The notes beneath the pieces were generated by a model. It did not search any database. It had not been told where the DNA came from and was given only the letters and a program-made list of their open reading frames with translations. Source: Emydura subglobosa (taxonomy: Eukaryota > Chordata > Testudines > Chelidae). From it: a stretch of 64,000 bases of DNA. How positions within the stretch are numbered: position 1 is the first letter of the stretch; each line of letters starts with the position of its first letter. A program made the position numbers and the translations under genes. Below, one piece after another: positions 23,701 through 37,075 of this stretch. The stretch is from NCBI GenBank assembly GCA_007922225.1, contig ML679966.1, positions 56,167,889 to 56,231,888 on the forward strand, in the 5' to 3' direction.

Positions 23701-24700
23701 CCAGCACTCGGTGTTGACCAATACAGGTTGTACTGCTTATGGTCATAGCAGTAGCAGGTTCTCAATTCTAACCTGACCTGACTGAACGTTCCATAAAGTG
23801 TTAGAACATTCCATAAAGGTCTGGTTTGGACTCTCAGGAAGTTGGGATCATTGGGGTGGCACTTTCCTTAAATGGTGTTTGGGTCATGGCCATCTTCACA
23901 TGCAGAGCACACCCTTCCTGGTGCTGCTGTGATCTGTCATGGCTGGTTTCCTTTAGTTTCACTCTACCCCCTTGAGACTAGGGACACATAGAAGGGTTTT
24001 ATTTTTCAGGGCACCATCCCTCTTCCCAGTAACTCTTCTGCCAGATGTTGTTGGTTCCTGAGGGTGTAGATGACCATTATGAAGTTCTAGCTCTTCCATC
24101 AGATGTGGTCCATGCACCCATAGTCATGGCTCATTCACCTTCAAAACCGTTGGGGAACTTGGCCCTCATGCACTGTGTCCATTCTTGGCATTTGGCAAGA
24201 GCAGGAGCCCTTCTCAGGTACTACTGATGGGGGACAGTCAGATGCAAAGCTCACGTGCGCATGGCTAACCACACTCTGAAGAACAGCGCTTTACACCACT
24301 ACAACCCATTATTGAGGAAGGAGCAACCTTCCTCCACTTCGGTGATCCACACTGAACTCAAGGTGTCACACTTGTTATTAGACAACTCTAGCACTGACTT
24401 TAATCACATAATACTCCAATTCCCTACACTTACTCTGTGTTTGGCACCAACATAATTGTGGACACAGGTATTGTGTCCCATGCGCCACCTGTGAAAAAAG
24501 ACCCATTCTAGCACCACCTAGTAGCAAAATTCCAGTAACCCTGCCATATGATGACATACTGTTAGTGCTTCGAGATTTCAGTGCTGTGACTGGCTGCAAC
24601 TGAAATAAATATGAAATCCAGGAACCCTTAATAGGTCGATTTGGTTCAGATTCCCAAATGACAACACTACCTGGCTTTAGACAATCAAGAGCTTGTCTGT
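23701..24700. other. Intergenic, perhaps LINE A 5' UTR
   Basis: No coding match. The word 'gttccataaag' occurs twice near 23785-23820. The part next to 23700 may be 5' sequence of LINE A. The rest shows nothing recognised. Confidence 0.4.
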
Positions 24701-24894
24701 GTAGGTGTAGTTTGACCTCTGTATTTGGGGTAGGTAGGGCCCGAGCCAGCTCCATGCACCAGGGCCCAGGGAGGGAGCGCCACCTCCACCTCTGGACTCA
24801 CTTCAGCAGCCTGGGTTGCCGGGGGGTGCGGGGGGGAAGGGCACAACCAAAATTTATAATCCAAAGGGAGGTGCTCAGCTCAAAAAGTTTGAAA

Positions 24895-25235
24895 GTCACT
24901 CAGGGTGCAGGGAAGGGGATAGCTAGAGGCTGTGTGTGGGCAGGGGACAGCTCAGGGTGCAGGAAGGGGAATAGCTGGGTGCCAGGAGGGGGTAGCAAAG
25001 GGCTGGGTATGGGGAGGGGATAGCTCGGTGCGGGGAGGGGGTAGCTCAGGGTGCAGGCAGGGGATAGCTAGGGCTGTATATGGGCAGGGGGTAGCTCAGG
25101 GTGCGGGGTGGGGAGTGTGCAGCCAGGGGGTAGCTAAGAGTGCAGCAGGGGTACGTAGGGGCTGAGTGTGGGCAGGGGATAATTCAGGGTGCAGGGAGAG
25201 AGTAACTAGGGGCTGAGTGCCAGGAGAGGAGGGTG
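24895..25235 (+). repeat. GC-rich minisatellite (about 35-50 bp unit)
   Basis: Degenerate tandem copies of a unit close to 'gctcagggtgcagggagg' followed by 'ggatagctaggggctg' and 'tgtgtgggcaggg' make up about 340 bp. At least seven copies of the 'caGGGTGCaGG' or 'GTAGCTcaGGGTGC' core can be counted. Unit length varies because the 'ggggctg' part is lost in some units. Open frames through it are by-products of the repeat. Confidence 0.8.
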
Positions 25236-25600
25236 CCCTCCCGGGAGGGTGCCCCCCCTCCAACCACACACACAGTCGCTGTTCCCCGAGGGCTCTGCTG
25301 GCCCCACAGCCAGGTTCCCCCACCTGCGCAGCTCTTACCAGGTTCGTGAGCAGTCAAAGGGGGCGGGGAACTGAGAAGCAGCTGCAGCCCTGGACATCAG
25401 CAGCAGATGGGGGAGTTTCTCATTGCCCTGCTCCAGATGGCGCCAGGGGGCAAGGCTTCAAGAAGGAGGTGTGGGGGGAGTGGAGCTGCCACAGGACTGT
25501 TTCGCTCTAGTTACAGTGCTGCAGTTTGGGGGGGACAATGCCCTCTGTACCCCACCCCCACACACAAAGTCCTCCCATACTTGTCTGTGAGTCTTTGGCG
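25236..25600. other. GC-rich intergenic sequence
   Basis: GC-rich stretch linking the minisatellite to LINE B. No ORF on either strand resembles a known domain. Probably a dispersed repeat of unknown family. Confidence 0.4.
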
Positions 25601-27650
25601 GTTCAGAAGCACCAGCAAACTCAGACCACAGACTGGTTGTCACTCAGCTCTCACTGCATCTTCCAACTTCTTGCAAGCCATATTTCCACCACCAGTACAA
25701 TGTCCAGCATCTTTCTGAGGATCTTGTTGAAGCCATGAAATACATACAGGCCATCATGGATCACATATGTAACCTCGGTACCCTCACGGACGATGCAGGG
25801 ATGACCTGGAATGGTATTTGTAACGCTATCTTACATTCCACGGCTGGAACAATCAGCTTCAGAGGCTTAACCAAGATATCTTGGCTTTCTGAAGAAGCAC
25901 GTAAGCAAAGAGATGTCCAAGAACGTAAACAGCTGAAAGGCCTTTTGGACCATGGCAAAATGTGACCGTGAGATCTACATCAACTCCCTGGCTGACAAAG
26001 CAGAGGATAGCCAGAGAGCAACAATCTGCATCCTGCCTTCTGAGCCATCACACATCTGGCTGGCAGCCATAAACAGCCTTCTAACATCTCTATTATGAAA
26101 ACAGATGGCTCTCCCCGCTCATCAACGGAGGAGGTGCTGGACAGATGGAAAACGCATTAAAGCATGCTGAAGCACGAACCTGCTGATGACTGTCTAGAGC
26201 TACATGAACTGGCAAACCTCAGAGCTATAGCTCCAGGGACAAACACTGATCATTAGTCATTCAAAGAAGTATGAAAGGCCATCCAACAGTTACACAGTGG
26301 ATATGCTGCTGGACCTGATGGTATTCCATTGCAGCTGTCAAAGGTGCCTTGGAACCAGTGAGCACCAGTCTGCATCAACAGTTCTTAAAAGTGTGAGCAT
26401 CAGGCAAAGTACCAGCAGACTAGAAAGACAGCACCTTAGTGTCCCTGTACCAGGGCAAGGGATCTCGCACCGAGTATGGCAATACAGGCCAATCTCATTG
26501 TTATCAGTCCCTGGAAAGTTCTTGGTTCACATTCTGCTTGGTTCACATTCTGCGGGTCTTTTTAACAGACATCGTCATCCACAGCAGTCATGTTTCACTG
26601 CAGGGCAGTCAACAACAGGTGCTGGTTTTACCCTCCAGCTTCTGGCTGAGCTGCATAGAGAATTTAACAGTTCGCTTTCATGTGGCATTTTGATTGAGGT
26701 GACAGGTCAACATTTCGGCTCTCACTGAAAGGAGTTTGTGTTCTAAATGTTCTACTAACTCTGATGCATGATCTTCACACCTGTATTGGTGTGAGAGTAG
26801 GCGTTGGTTCATGGCTTTCACTGTGTTTCTACAGCACCTCAGGTATGCGTTCTTATCCCAGCACTATTCTGTCAAGCTATCAACTGGATAGTAATACTTG
26901 CTGTTCCACTGAATCAAGTTTGGTCAAGAAGTGTTAAGCAATCAAAACTTCAGTGATGACGCTGTCTTACTCATGCAGAAGTCAGACCATTTCAGCCCCA
27001 CTCTCGAAGGTTTTCATATCGCTGCCTGCACTATGGTGTTGAACATCTCATAGCAGAAGACCAAGGTCCAGAACCTTGGAGCTGGGTCACAAGAACCCCC
27101 GGTGCAGATGGGGTCAAGTACTGTGGAGAGAGTCGATGAGTTTGTCTACTCAGACTGCAAGCAGAATTCAAATGGTCACAGCAAACCAGATGTTCTTTGA
27201 CGAATAGGTCTCACTACTTCCTGCATGAAGTCCATGTCTCGTTTATGAATGCAAAAATGTCTTTGCACTAAGACAAAGTTCAGGATCTATCAAACCTGTA
27301 TTGATATATGGATATTGATATATGGGTATATCAAACCTGTATTGATATAGGGTCAGAAACCTGGACCCTCTTCAAGCAGACTTGGAGTGGCTAAAGGCAT
27401 TCCATATGCACTGTCAGCGCCAAATCCTGAGCATAAAATGGTTTGATTTTATGTGAAATGTCACAATCTTTCAAAGATCTGGCCTTCCTTCAATGCTCAC
27501 TATATTCAAAAGTGGCATTGTATGCTCTTCAGCCATATCACCAGGATGTACTAAAACACCACAGCACGGCGTGCTCTCAAACTCTCTTCTGATGTGTGAA
27601 GGGGGCCTTCCTTGAACCCATCTGGCGACTCCCACAGGGCCACCCCATAG
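25601..27650 (+). mobile_element. LINE 'B', badly decayed
   Basis: Plus-strand fragments in three frames follow the order of an APE-type LINE RT: YQGKGSRTEYGNTGQSH-like and YRPISLLSVPGKF (about 26440-26520), QQSCFTAGQSTTGAGF (about 26575-26630), FSDDAVLLMQ (catalytic YADD as FSDD, about 26949) and LKAFHMHCQRQILSIKWFDF (about 27390-27450). It is related to LINE A but a different family (GKGSRTE against NKGEKGN), in the opposite orientation. Many stops and frameshifts and two small internal duplications (26522-26553 and 27285-27345) show it is old. The endonuclease part is missing. Confidence 0.8.
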
Positions 27651-28589
27651 ATTCATGTCTTTGTAGGAGTGAGCCAGATCTGGGAATTTCACTACATGAA
27701 ACCTGGTGGTGTGACACCATCAGCCGTGGTCTCTCTGGCTGGCACAATGGCCCTTAGTAGACTATGTTTGTTCTGTCCCTCAAAGTCAGCTGTATCTCAG
27801 AATTGGTGCATAATATCTGGGGTTAAGAAAGAAGTTTTCTACAACATTTGAAACAAACTAGACAAGAAGTTCCTGAATTATGACATCCTTAAAAAGTGTT
27901 CTACACAACTTAAAAAGGCTAATAGCTTTTCTGACCTCTTACTGAGTGCTGGAGTTCATGAGTGCAGAACTCTGGCATTTGGTAACAGATTAGCCCACCA
28001 GAGACTGAGTATCCTAACCTAGGGAAACAGCTGCCTTTTAAAATCCCTGAAACTTGAATACTCATCAAGCAACAGATCATGCAGATTCAGACAGCCAAAG
28101 AGCCCAGAGCTGAATTTTCAGAACTTCTCACATACTCACCCTCAACTTTGTAACAGCATCCAAAATAGAACATGCAAATTTCCTACTGTGTGCCTAAGTG
28201 GCCCGCTTTGAAAACTGACTTACACGTGTTTTCATTAGTCAGTGGTGGATCCAGAAATAAAACCCATAGCTACTCACATATACCACTAGACTATGCAGTA
28301 AGAAACAGCCAAAAGCTAATCATTTTTATTATATATTGTTTTAATGTGCATTTAGATTATGTCAGAGGTGTATTGCTTTCACTTGCCTGTAAAGCATCAG
28401 GTACTTAAGTGGTGCTGCGTAAATAAAAGAACGACAATGTCAGGAAAGAAATCCCTCCCAATTCCTCAATACAAGTTTGGAACAACCAAAGAAAAAGACA
28501 AATTTTCCACTCCTCTCCTTTCTCCAAATAATCCATTTTAGGATTTACACTGGGATTTGTATATTCTAGAGCAAGACAGCTAGTCCAGA
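27651..28589. other. Intergenic, nothing recognised
   Basis: AT-rich sequence downstream of LINE B. Open frames of 60-87 codons show no recognisable domain. Confidence 0.5.
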
Positions 28590-28845
28590 CTAAAGATGGT
28601 CCAATGGTGAGGGCACTAGCTTGGGACTTGGGACACCTCAGTTCAGTTTCCTGCTCTCCCATAGACATCCTGTGTGACCTTGAGACTTACTCTTTCTGTG
28701 CCTCTCTCCACTGGGATGGAGATAAAATAAGGTAATAGCAACTTCCTACCTTCCAGGGGTGTTGTGAGAATGAATATGTTAAAGACTGTGCGGTATTCAG
28801 ATACTACAGATACTACATGGGGGTCATGTAAGTACCATAGATAGT
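28590..28845 (+). mobile_element. tRNA-derived SINE (turtle Cry-type)
   Basis: A degenerate tRNA-like head 'ggtccaatggtgagggcact' with a box B-like 'cagttcagtttcctgctc' is followed by the body of the Cry-type turtle SINE: 'atcctgtgtgaccttgag', 'tctgtgcctctctccactgg', then 'aggggtgttgtgagaatg'. The family name is from knowledge of tortoise tRNA-Lys SINEs. Ends are approximate. Confidence 0.75.
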
Positions 28846-31254
28846 TGTAAATGTTGCCATATCAGGTCTGAATGCTAAAGGTGCTGAGCATTTGCTCTTC
28901 GAGTTGGAAATCAATAGGAGCTGTGGGTGCTCAGCTCCTAAGAAAGTCAGTTAATTCAGTATTGAGTTAGAGCCTGATTCTCAATTACACTTAGGGCATT
29001 TTACAGCAATGTGGCAGAGGTGTAAAGGAATCTTAGTATAGCTGAAAGTCAAGCTTTCAGTGTGTACTGAAAGTGGGAAAATACTGGACTTGTGCCCCTT
29101 TTTGGTTTCTTACGATAAAGAAGGTCTGAAAGGATTTTGTCAAAAATAACAGTTTCCTCTTTAGCTTAGAAAGTCATGTCTTGCCTATCTTAAAGGTCTC
29201 TATGGAATCTGGAGAACTAGTGATATGATGAACTTACAAGAGTTGTGAATGAAAGTTAAATATTTGAAAGGGCAAGGGACTTTTTGTCAGTCTATTTAAA
29301 ATTTATTTTTGTTAACACTTATTTCATTTAAATGACTAATTAACATTTTGGAGAAATAAAATATTTTAAAAATATTTAAGACACCAGTCCTTCAATTAAG
29401 ATTATTTTTATTAATTATTGGTGTTGCTGTTACATCCATAAATTACATTAAAATAATGTTAGAGTTGAAAAATCAAGCACTCAAAAGTTAGGGAATGCAA
29501 TAATTAAGGGTTCCTCCGGCAACCTTCATTCAGCCTTCCTGTGTGTATGCATTATAATAGTATTTTATTACATAATCACATACTGTTTTTTCCTAAATTA
29601 TGGTATTTCCTAATTTTTTAATGCTTGCCTTACAACCTTAAGGTTCTTTTAAAGTATTTTTGGATGTGATACATCATAAAGAAGAAAAAAAAGGGCATAA
29701 ACCTATTTTTAAAAATCTTTTGTAGGTTACTTTTAATTCAAACAGCTGTCAGTAACCCAGGATTCTATGCATAGCAGCTTTCAACCTGGAGAATTCCAGG
29801 AGACTTTAGCCTACTTAAGCCACTGAAATTTACCTCTAAGTCACACAGAGAAAAGAATGTAATGGAAATATTGCTGCATCTCAGAATGGAATAGACGAGG
29901 GAGGTTTTAAGAAGATTGAGAGGTTTTAAGTGTATCTGTAAAAACAAAATCCTTCAGAGTGAGAGAGTAATATCTGCCTTAAAGTGAATCCTAAATGAAT
30001 CAGTCTCTCACCAAATGACCAAAGTGTACTAATTCTAAAAAATCTTTTTGTAAAAAAAAAAAAAAATGAAGGGGTGCTTTAGAGGAACACATTCTAGGAA
30101 GAAGGAAAAGAAGAAAATGTTAGATGTCACTTGAGTGAAGAATAAATAGAGGGATACAACATTTGTTATCTAAGTTTCTAGTAACACCTGAAATTATTAA
30201 GACTAAAGCAATTTAAAAATACAATTTACTTTTGACTGTCTATGTTTGTTAACATTTAAAATTCCTCTCTGCTTCAACAATGAATGCCACTGGAATTACT
30301 TTTGTTTCCACTCCATTACCATGCTGGGGTAGTTAATTTGCTAACAGTACAATAGAAGATTTGAGGGGGGGATTAACAAATTTCCATTGGAGGTTTTTTT
30401 TTAATCAAAACATATGTATTAATCAAGCATGTTTTTACAGTCTAAATTTTGAAATACCACACAATTTTGAAGCTGTCCATGCTCAGGAGGTGCCCAGAAA
30501 TGTTTGCACATTAGCAGAAGTCAGGTTGCTTGCTACAGCTTTGAAAGAGCTGTTTCAAAATCTGCTTGCTAGGCAATCTTTAGCAAGTGGAGCATTAATG
30601 CTTTCTGAAGTACAGATTTAACAGTGTTCCTTCCATTCTGGGCAGTACAGCATATATTTAGGTAACTGTTGCATAGGACACTCTTGCTTCAGTACATTAG
30701 ATTAATACAATTCCCTCTCACATTAGACGATCCGGTTGCCACATGCAGAAGTGAACTGCTACACAATCTGCCAGGGCAGAGCATTCTTACTCTCACTGGA
30801 TCACATGACCCAATTGCATGCAGTCAGTAAGGGGGAGGGGAGGTTACCTTAGATCCATAGTGAAAGGGGCCACATCAGGCTACGTAATCATTGAAAGATG
30901 TGTGGAAGCTATACCGCTGTCTGCTGTGCTATACTAAGTCAGTGGTCACCCCTCACTTTCATAACTCCTAAATGTACACACTAAAACTTTGCCACTTTTT
31001 GTGAGGTTGTAGCAGAGTAGTCTGATTCCGCCCCTTTTTAACAAGACAGAATTGCAAACATATGAACTACTTCACATTTCCAATGCAGTCACATCTTTCA
31101 TTCTTTTGCAGTGTTCACTGCCTTTTGACCCACTTCAGTCTCCATTTTTAACCTTTAATGTTAATTTAACTTTTAATGTTAGTTTAACTTTTAAAAAGCT
31201 TGATTCTAAAATGTTTTCTTTGAATATGAGCACTTTTTGAAGGGCAGTATGAAG
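28846..31254. other. Intergenic, no genes seen
   Basis: AT-rich. It contains an A15 run at 30052-30066 and a short tandem 'ttaatgttagtttaactt'-like duplication near 31156-31195. Open frames of at most 86 codons have no recognisable domains. Confidence 0.5.
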
Positions 31255-31660
31255 AACCAAGGCCACGCAGAGGTTTATGGGGGCCCAAGGAAAAATCTGA
31301 AAGGCCTCCACCCTTCCAAAAAAATTACCAATGAGGAGGGGCCAGGGTAGGTTGGATGGGGTGGAAAACAAGCCTGAACCACATTCATCCTGCAGTTGAA
31401 GCTCCTGTCCTACAGGGCTGGGGCTGGCTCCCCACTCCCTGCCACACAGGGTTGACGTGCCACTCAAGTTTGGCCCAGTGGCTCCTCCATCATGATGAGG
31501 GGCCACAGGACAAATTTGAGAAAGTGGCATTGTGAAGCTGTGCCTGAGATCACAGAAACACTCAGGTTTGGAGGCCCTCTCAAATGGGAGGCTTAGAGCA
31601 AATTGCCCATTTTGTCCTTCACATGCCCTCCCCCCCCCATGCCCCCAACCTCCCAGGACC
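31255..31660. repeat. Unclassified dispersed-looking repeat, GC-richer than flanks
   Basis: A roughly 400-bp block of higher GC with wording ('gggggcccaaggaaaaatct', 'ggtttggaggccctctcaaa') unlike the surrounding AT-rich DNA. I believe similar blocks are dispersed in turtle genomes but cannot name the family. Confidence 0.35.
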
Positions 31661-34170
31661 CTGTTCAGAGCTGTAAAAGTAAAAATAATTGTACCATAAA
31701 CCCAACAATGTTAAAATCAGGACAGAGCAACTGCTTTAAAGGCTTCTCTAAACAGTGCAAGATAATTCCTTAAATAAAGTGTTTAGATTTTGATGGGATT
31801 CTGTCTGATCAGAGGGTTCACATAAGGGCTAATATTCGGATCCTTTACAAAACCTTTTAGGGAACAACTTGAGTCTTGAAGAAGTTTATTATAAAGGGAA
31901 TTGACTGGTTCACTTATCTGAAGAAATATTTACCAGAAGGCTTTCTAAATACTGCTTCCATTTTGAAGAGAAGGAATCAGCTCAAATGACCTGAATTTAT
32001 TGGTGAGGTCTAGCTCCTAACACCTCTGTGTCCACCCTAACTGGACGAGGTAGTTCCAAAAGAATGCTGGTTCCCTGAACGTGCAACGCCTCTTAATTGT
32101 TGCACAGTACTTAGCTACCATGAGGTTAGAAACCTTAGCAATATATCTAATATAGACGGATAGATTATAGAGACATCTTCAAATGGAAAGAAGAGACCAA
32201 TGTGGAAGATATAGTTAATGTTTTAATGTTGTCAGTTAAGCTATTAAAAATCCCAGCTATTTACATCATTCTGCAGGCCCCTTGCAAGAGGAAAGAACAT
32301 AGTAGCATCCTAGTGGAAAACTGAGTGCACAGCTGATAATGAAAAGTATAGCCCCGACATGCCTTGCTAGCTGTTAGACTATTTATGATATTTTTTCTGA
32401 TTATTGCTTAATTTATTTTTCTGGATTTTGCTCTGAATATTTTGTGTAATTGTATGTGTTTATTACAGTTTTGTTTTGGAAGATTCTTCCTCATTACAAT
32501 TTTTCTTCTTTTTTAACAAAAAGCTTTCTTTATCCATCATATATTAATCAAAAGGGTACAAGCCCATTTTTTCTCATTGCATGTCATCCTTAAAACGCTA
32601 CTGTGCCATTCCTTCAATAGGCTATGCATAGGCAGACTCCTGCATGAAAGCAGAGCCACAGGGATCTGCACACATAGAGTTAATTGCAGGATCAACACTG
32701 ACATTACTAACTTTTACCTTCTTTATTTATCATCCTGTCACTGTATGGGTATCTGTTCAGTATTAACTAAATTCCCAGAATCTTGCTCCAGAAAACACTA
32801 GATCCTGTGTAAAACCTGAAGTGGATTCTTTGCAGAGCAGAGAACCAGTCAGCCAACAACATGGACAGTGTTGAGAAGAACGTTCCAGTAGGAAAATGTG
32901 CAAGGGGAGAGCAGGAATATATGTGCAGCAGACAAAGGAGAAGGGGAGTAGACTGATGAGACTCTTGTAGAGGAGAGCAGGCAGGGAGAGAGAGAAAAAA
33001 ATCAGGATGGATAAGAAACAGATCTGAAACAAAGATGAATGGGAGAAAGTATGATTACATTTCCTGCCCTCCCCTATGAGAAATTTTGGTAAAAATACAA
33101 TTTAAATCCATTGACACAGTTTAAAATATTACATTTCTGTCCTACTATTATTGGGCCTCTAAGCAATTGCTGTAGCACCACAAGGATGTTTTACTGTACG
33201 GTAGTCTAGGTGATTGAAAATAGAAGAAGGCACAATCCAAAAACGAATCTCTCAATTAAGATGTGATTTATTCTTTGAAAAAGTTCAAGAACCCCTGTAG
33301 TAAAGACATAAGATTAACAGACATGAGCTTGGTCGCCAGTGAACATTGATCAGAGCCAGCATAATCTCGAAAAAAAAGTTGATATGACACCCATTGAGCT
33401 TGACAGACAGGTTCTCACTACTCTGTGATCCTGGTGATGGTAAGGTGAGGGTATTTTGAAAAGCAAATAGAATGAAGCATCTGGGCACCATATAGTGCAC
33501 TTGCAAGCAAGATAAAGGATGTTATGAAAGGAGACAGATAATTGTAACCAAGAACTGCTGAGCTGTTTAAAGACTCTATCATGTTCATTGTTGATCTATC
33601 CCAAGTTCACTGCCTCTCTGAAAGAAAGATATCACAGTTCAAGTAAACAAAATGTTAACAGTGGCAGTTGGGGACCATGGTTGAAATTAATGAGTACCAG
33701 CAAATTAATGAGAAGCATAACAGGGACACTGCTGAACAGATTTAGGGCCTTATCCTGCAAAGCTTTATTCACACAAATATGCCTTGTTTATAGAAGAAAT
33801 CCCACTGACTACAACCTACTCAAGTAAGGATTTACAGGAGCCAGCCCTTAGTGAGTTATATAATAAATTGAGCGGGATTGCAATGGTAGCATTCCTATTC
33901 CCATAAGTACTCTCAAACTTCTGTGGATTTTTCTGTTCATTTAGCCATTAAAGGGTTTAATTCAGTTTTGTAGAAGTGTCTCATGTATCTAATTATGTTT
34001 ATTTTGCTTGTTTTAAAAACAAAATAAATCAAATTGTCTTCAGAGTTAATAACTATAAAGTTTTAGGGCCCAATTAAACCCTGTTGAAAGTGAACGCAGC
34101 TCCACTGAAGTCTAGGGAATTGTCCCTGCTTACACCCAGGCTAAATTTAGCTTATCGTAACAACACTCCA
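31661..34170. other. Intergenic, no genes seen
   Basis: AT-rich. The stretch 33740-33845 resembles a common low-level repeat ('gggccttatcctgcaaagct'), as does 34065-34150. No exon or named element recognised. Confidence 0.5.
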
Positions 34171-34177
34171 CTCTAGC

Positions 34178-37075
34178 AGTGGAACATAAGAATGGCCATC
34201 TTGGGTCAGACCAATGGTCTGTGTAGCCCAGTATCCTATCTTCTGACAGAGGGAATGAACAGTACAGGGTAATTAGTGAATGATCCATCCCCTGTTGTCT
34301 ACTTCCAGCTTCTGGCAGTTAGAGGCGTAGGGACACCCAGAGCATGGGGGTTTCATCCCTGATCATCTTGACTGACAGCCATTGATGGAGCTATCCTCTG
34401 TGAATTTACTTAATTCTCTTTTGAACCCACTTATAATTTTGGCCTTCACATCACCTGGCAACAAGTTCCGCAGGCTGACAGTGCAGTGTGTGAAGTTGTA
34501 CTTCCTTTTGTTTGCTTTAAACCTGCTGCCTATTAATTTCATTGGGTGACCCTGCTTCTTGTATAATGTGAAGGGGAAAATAACATTTTCTTATTCATTT
34601 TCTCCACATCATTCATGATTTTATAGACATTTATTATATCCCCCATTTAGTTGGCTCTTTTCCAAGCTAAAAAGTCCCAGTCTTTTTAATCTCTCCTCCT
34701 CTGCAGTGAGGTTGTCTTCCTTGAGTGCTCCTTTATTTACTACCTTGATTGTCTAGTGGCCCCACTGTTTGCTTGGCAGGCTTCTGATGTACTTAAAAAA
34801 ATTTGCTCTTAGTTTTTGTGTCTTGTGCTATTTGCTCTTCAAATTATTTTTTGGCCTGCTTAATTATACTTTTTTACTTGACTTGCCAGAATTTATGCTC
34901 CTTTCTATCTTCCTCAGTAGGATTTGACTTCCAATTTTTAAAGGATTCTTTTCCGCTTCCAACTATTTCTTTTACTTGGTTGTTTAGCCATGGTGGCACA
35001 TTTTTGGTCCTCTTATTATGTTTTTTAATTTAGAGTACACATTTATTAGCCTCTCTTATGGTGTTTTTAAAATGTTTCCATGCAGTTTGCACACATTTCA
35101 CTCTTTTAATTTCCATTTAATTAGCTTCCTTATTTTTGTGTAGTTCCCCTTTCTGAAGTTAAATGCTACCGTGGAGGGCTTCTTTGGAATTTTCCTTCTA
35201 ACAAGGATGTTAAATTTAATTACATTATGATCATTGTTACCAGGTGGTTCAGCTATATTCACCTCTTGGATCAGCTCCTATGCTCCACTTAGGGCTAAAT
35301 CAAGAATTGCCTCTCCCTTGGCGGGTTCCAGTACTAGCTGCTCCAAGAAGCAGTCATTAATGGTGTCTAGAAACTTTATCTCAGTATCCTATCCTGAGGT
35401 GAAATGTACCCAGTCAATATGAGAATAGTTGAAATCCCCCCTTATTACTGAGTTTTCTATTTTTATGGCCTCTTTAATCTTCCAGAGCATTTCACAATCC
35501 CCATCACCATCCTGGTCAGGTGGTCAATAGTATATTTCTATTGCTATACTCTTATTATTCAAGGAAGGAATTTCTATCCCTAGAGATTCTATGGAACAGT
35601 TTGTGTCATTTAAGATTTTTACTATATTTGATTCTATGCTTTCTTTCACTTATAGTCCCACATCCCCATTAAGATGACCTACTCTGTCATTCCTATATAT
35701 TTTGTACCCTGGAATTACCTTGTCCCATTAATTATCATTATTCCATCAAGTTTCTGTGATGCCTATTGTATCACTATCCTCATTTAATACCAGGCACTCA
35801 AGTTCACCCATCCTAATATTTAGAATTCTAGCATTTGTGTACAAGCTCTTACAAAATTTGTCACTTTTCAGTTGTCTGCCATTATGTGATGTAATTGAAT
35901 CGTACTCTTTTTCATTTGACTACTTCTCTTTGGTTCCTCTACTTTATCAACTTCTATCCTCTCCTTTTTACTAAGATGTAGAGACTCCCCATTAATAGAG
36001 TCTCCCCTATGGGACGTCTGTATTCAAACTGTGTTCTCCTCTGCACCTGTCAGCTTTCCCCTAGAGCTTAGTTTAAAAACTCCTGTACGACTCCTTTAAT
36101 TTTACATGCCACAATCAGGTTCTGTTTTGGCTTAGGTTGAGCCCATCCCTTCGGTATATGCTCCTCCTTTCCCAAAAGGTTCCCCAGTTCCCAATAAACC
36201 TAAAACCCTCCTCTCTATACCACTGTCTCATCCACACACTGAGTCCCTGAAGTTCTGTCTGTCTAACTGCCCTGCATGTGGAACTGGAAGCATTTCAGAG
36301 AATGCTACCATGGAGGTCCTGGGTTTTAATCTCTTACCTAGCAGCCTAAATTTGGCCTCCAGGAGCTCTCTCCTATCTTTCCCTATGTCACTGGTACCTA
36401 CATGTCCCACAACCACCAGCTCCTCCCCAGCACAGATTAAGCCTATCTAGACATCTTGAGAGATCTGCAACCTTTGCACCCAGCAGGCAATTCACTGTGC
36501 AGTTCTCCTGGTCATCACAAACCCAGTTTTCTATATTTCTAATGATCGAATCTCCCATGACTATCACCTGTCTCTTCTTAATAACTGGGATTCCCTCCTC
36601 TGGAGAGTGCGACAGGGTACGATGACATCATCTGGAAGGAAGGTCCCAACTATGGGATAGTTTCCTTCCACTCCAGTTTGGTGTTCTTCTTCCCCAAGAC
36701 TTTTATCCTCCTCAACAGCACAGAAGCTATCAGATTGGGGGTGGGACCACTCTACTGCATCCCAGAAAGTCTCATTTATGTACCTCTCTGTCTCCCATAG
36801 CTCCTCCAGTTCAGCCACTCTGGTCTCCAGAGCCTATACTCGATCTCTGAAAGCCATGAGCTCCCTGTACCAAATGCACACATACACCACCTGCCCACAT
36901 ATCATACATGCTGCATTCAGTGCAATAAACTGGATAGCCTCCACTCTGCTGCTGGACTTCTGCCTGCATTCTTTTTACTCCTGCAGCCATTTTTTGAGTG
37001 GGGGTAGGAGGTTATTGGTCTAAATTCAGAGAATGTTAATCAGGCATACCTGGCCCTCATACTCCCGCTCTAAAA
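34178..37075 (-). mobile_element. Long CR1 LINE with ORF1 esterase remnant, RT deleted
   Basis: The 3' end is at the left (34178-34700: reverse complement of 'gaacataagaatggccat' and the CR1 3' UTR). From the right, minus-strand fragments give CR1 ORF1: QVIVMGDSIIRNIENWVCDD (36500-36565), the SGNH-esterase GDS box, followed by VVGHVGTSDIGKDRRELLEA (36360-36416), matching the HVGTNDIG block. A GNNDHNVIEFNILVRRKI-like block near 35190-35245 fits the end of the ORF2 endonuclease. Immediately left of 34750 the sequence jumps to the 3' UTR, so most of the RT is deleted. Stops throughout show it is dead. Confidence 0.82.

Noticed and set aside
24658..25510. Several GC-rich open frames of 75-121 codons
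   Set aside because: They follow the minisatellite unit (Gly/Arg/Ser/Gln-rich, periodic) and lack any domain or splice context.
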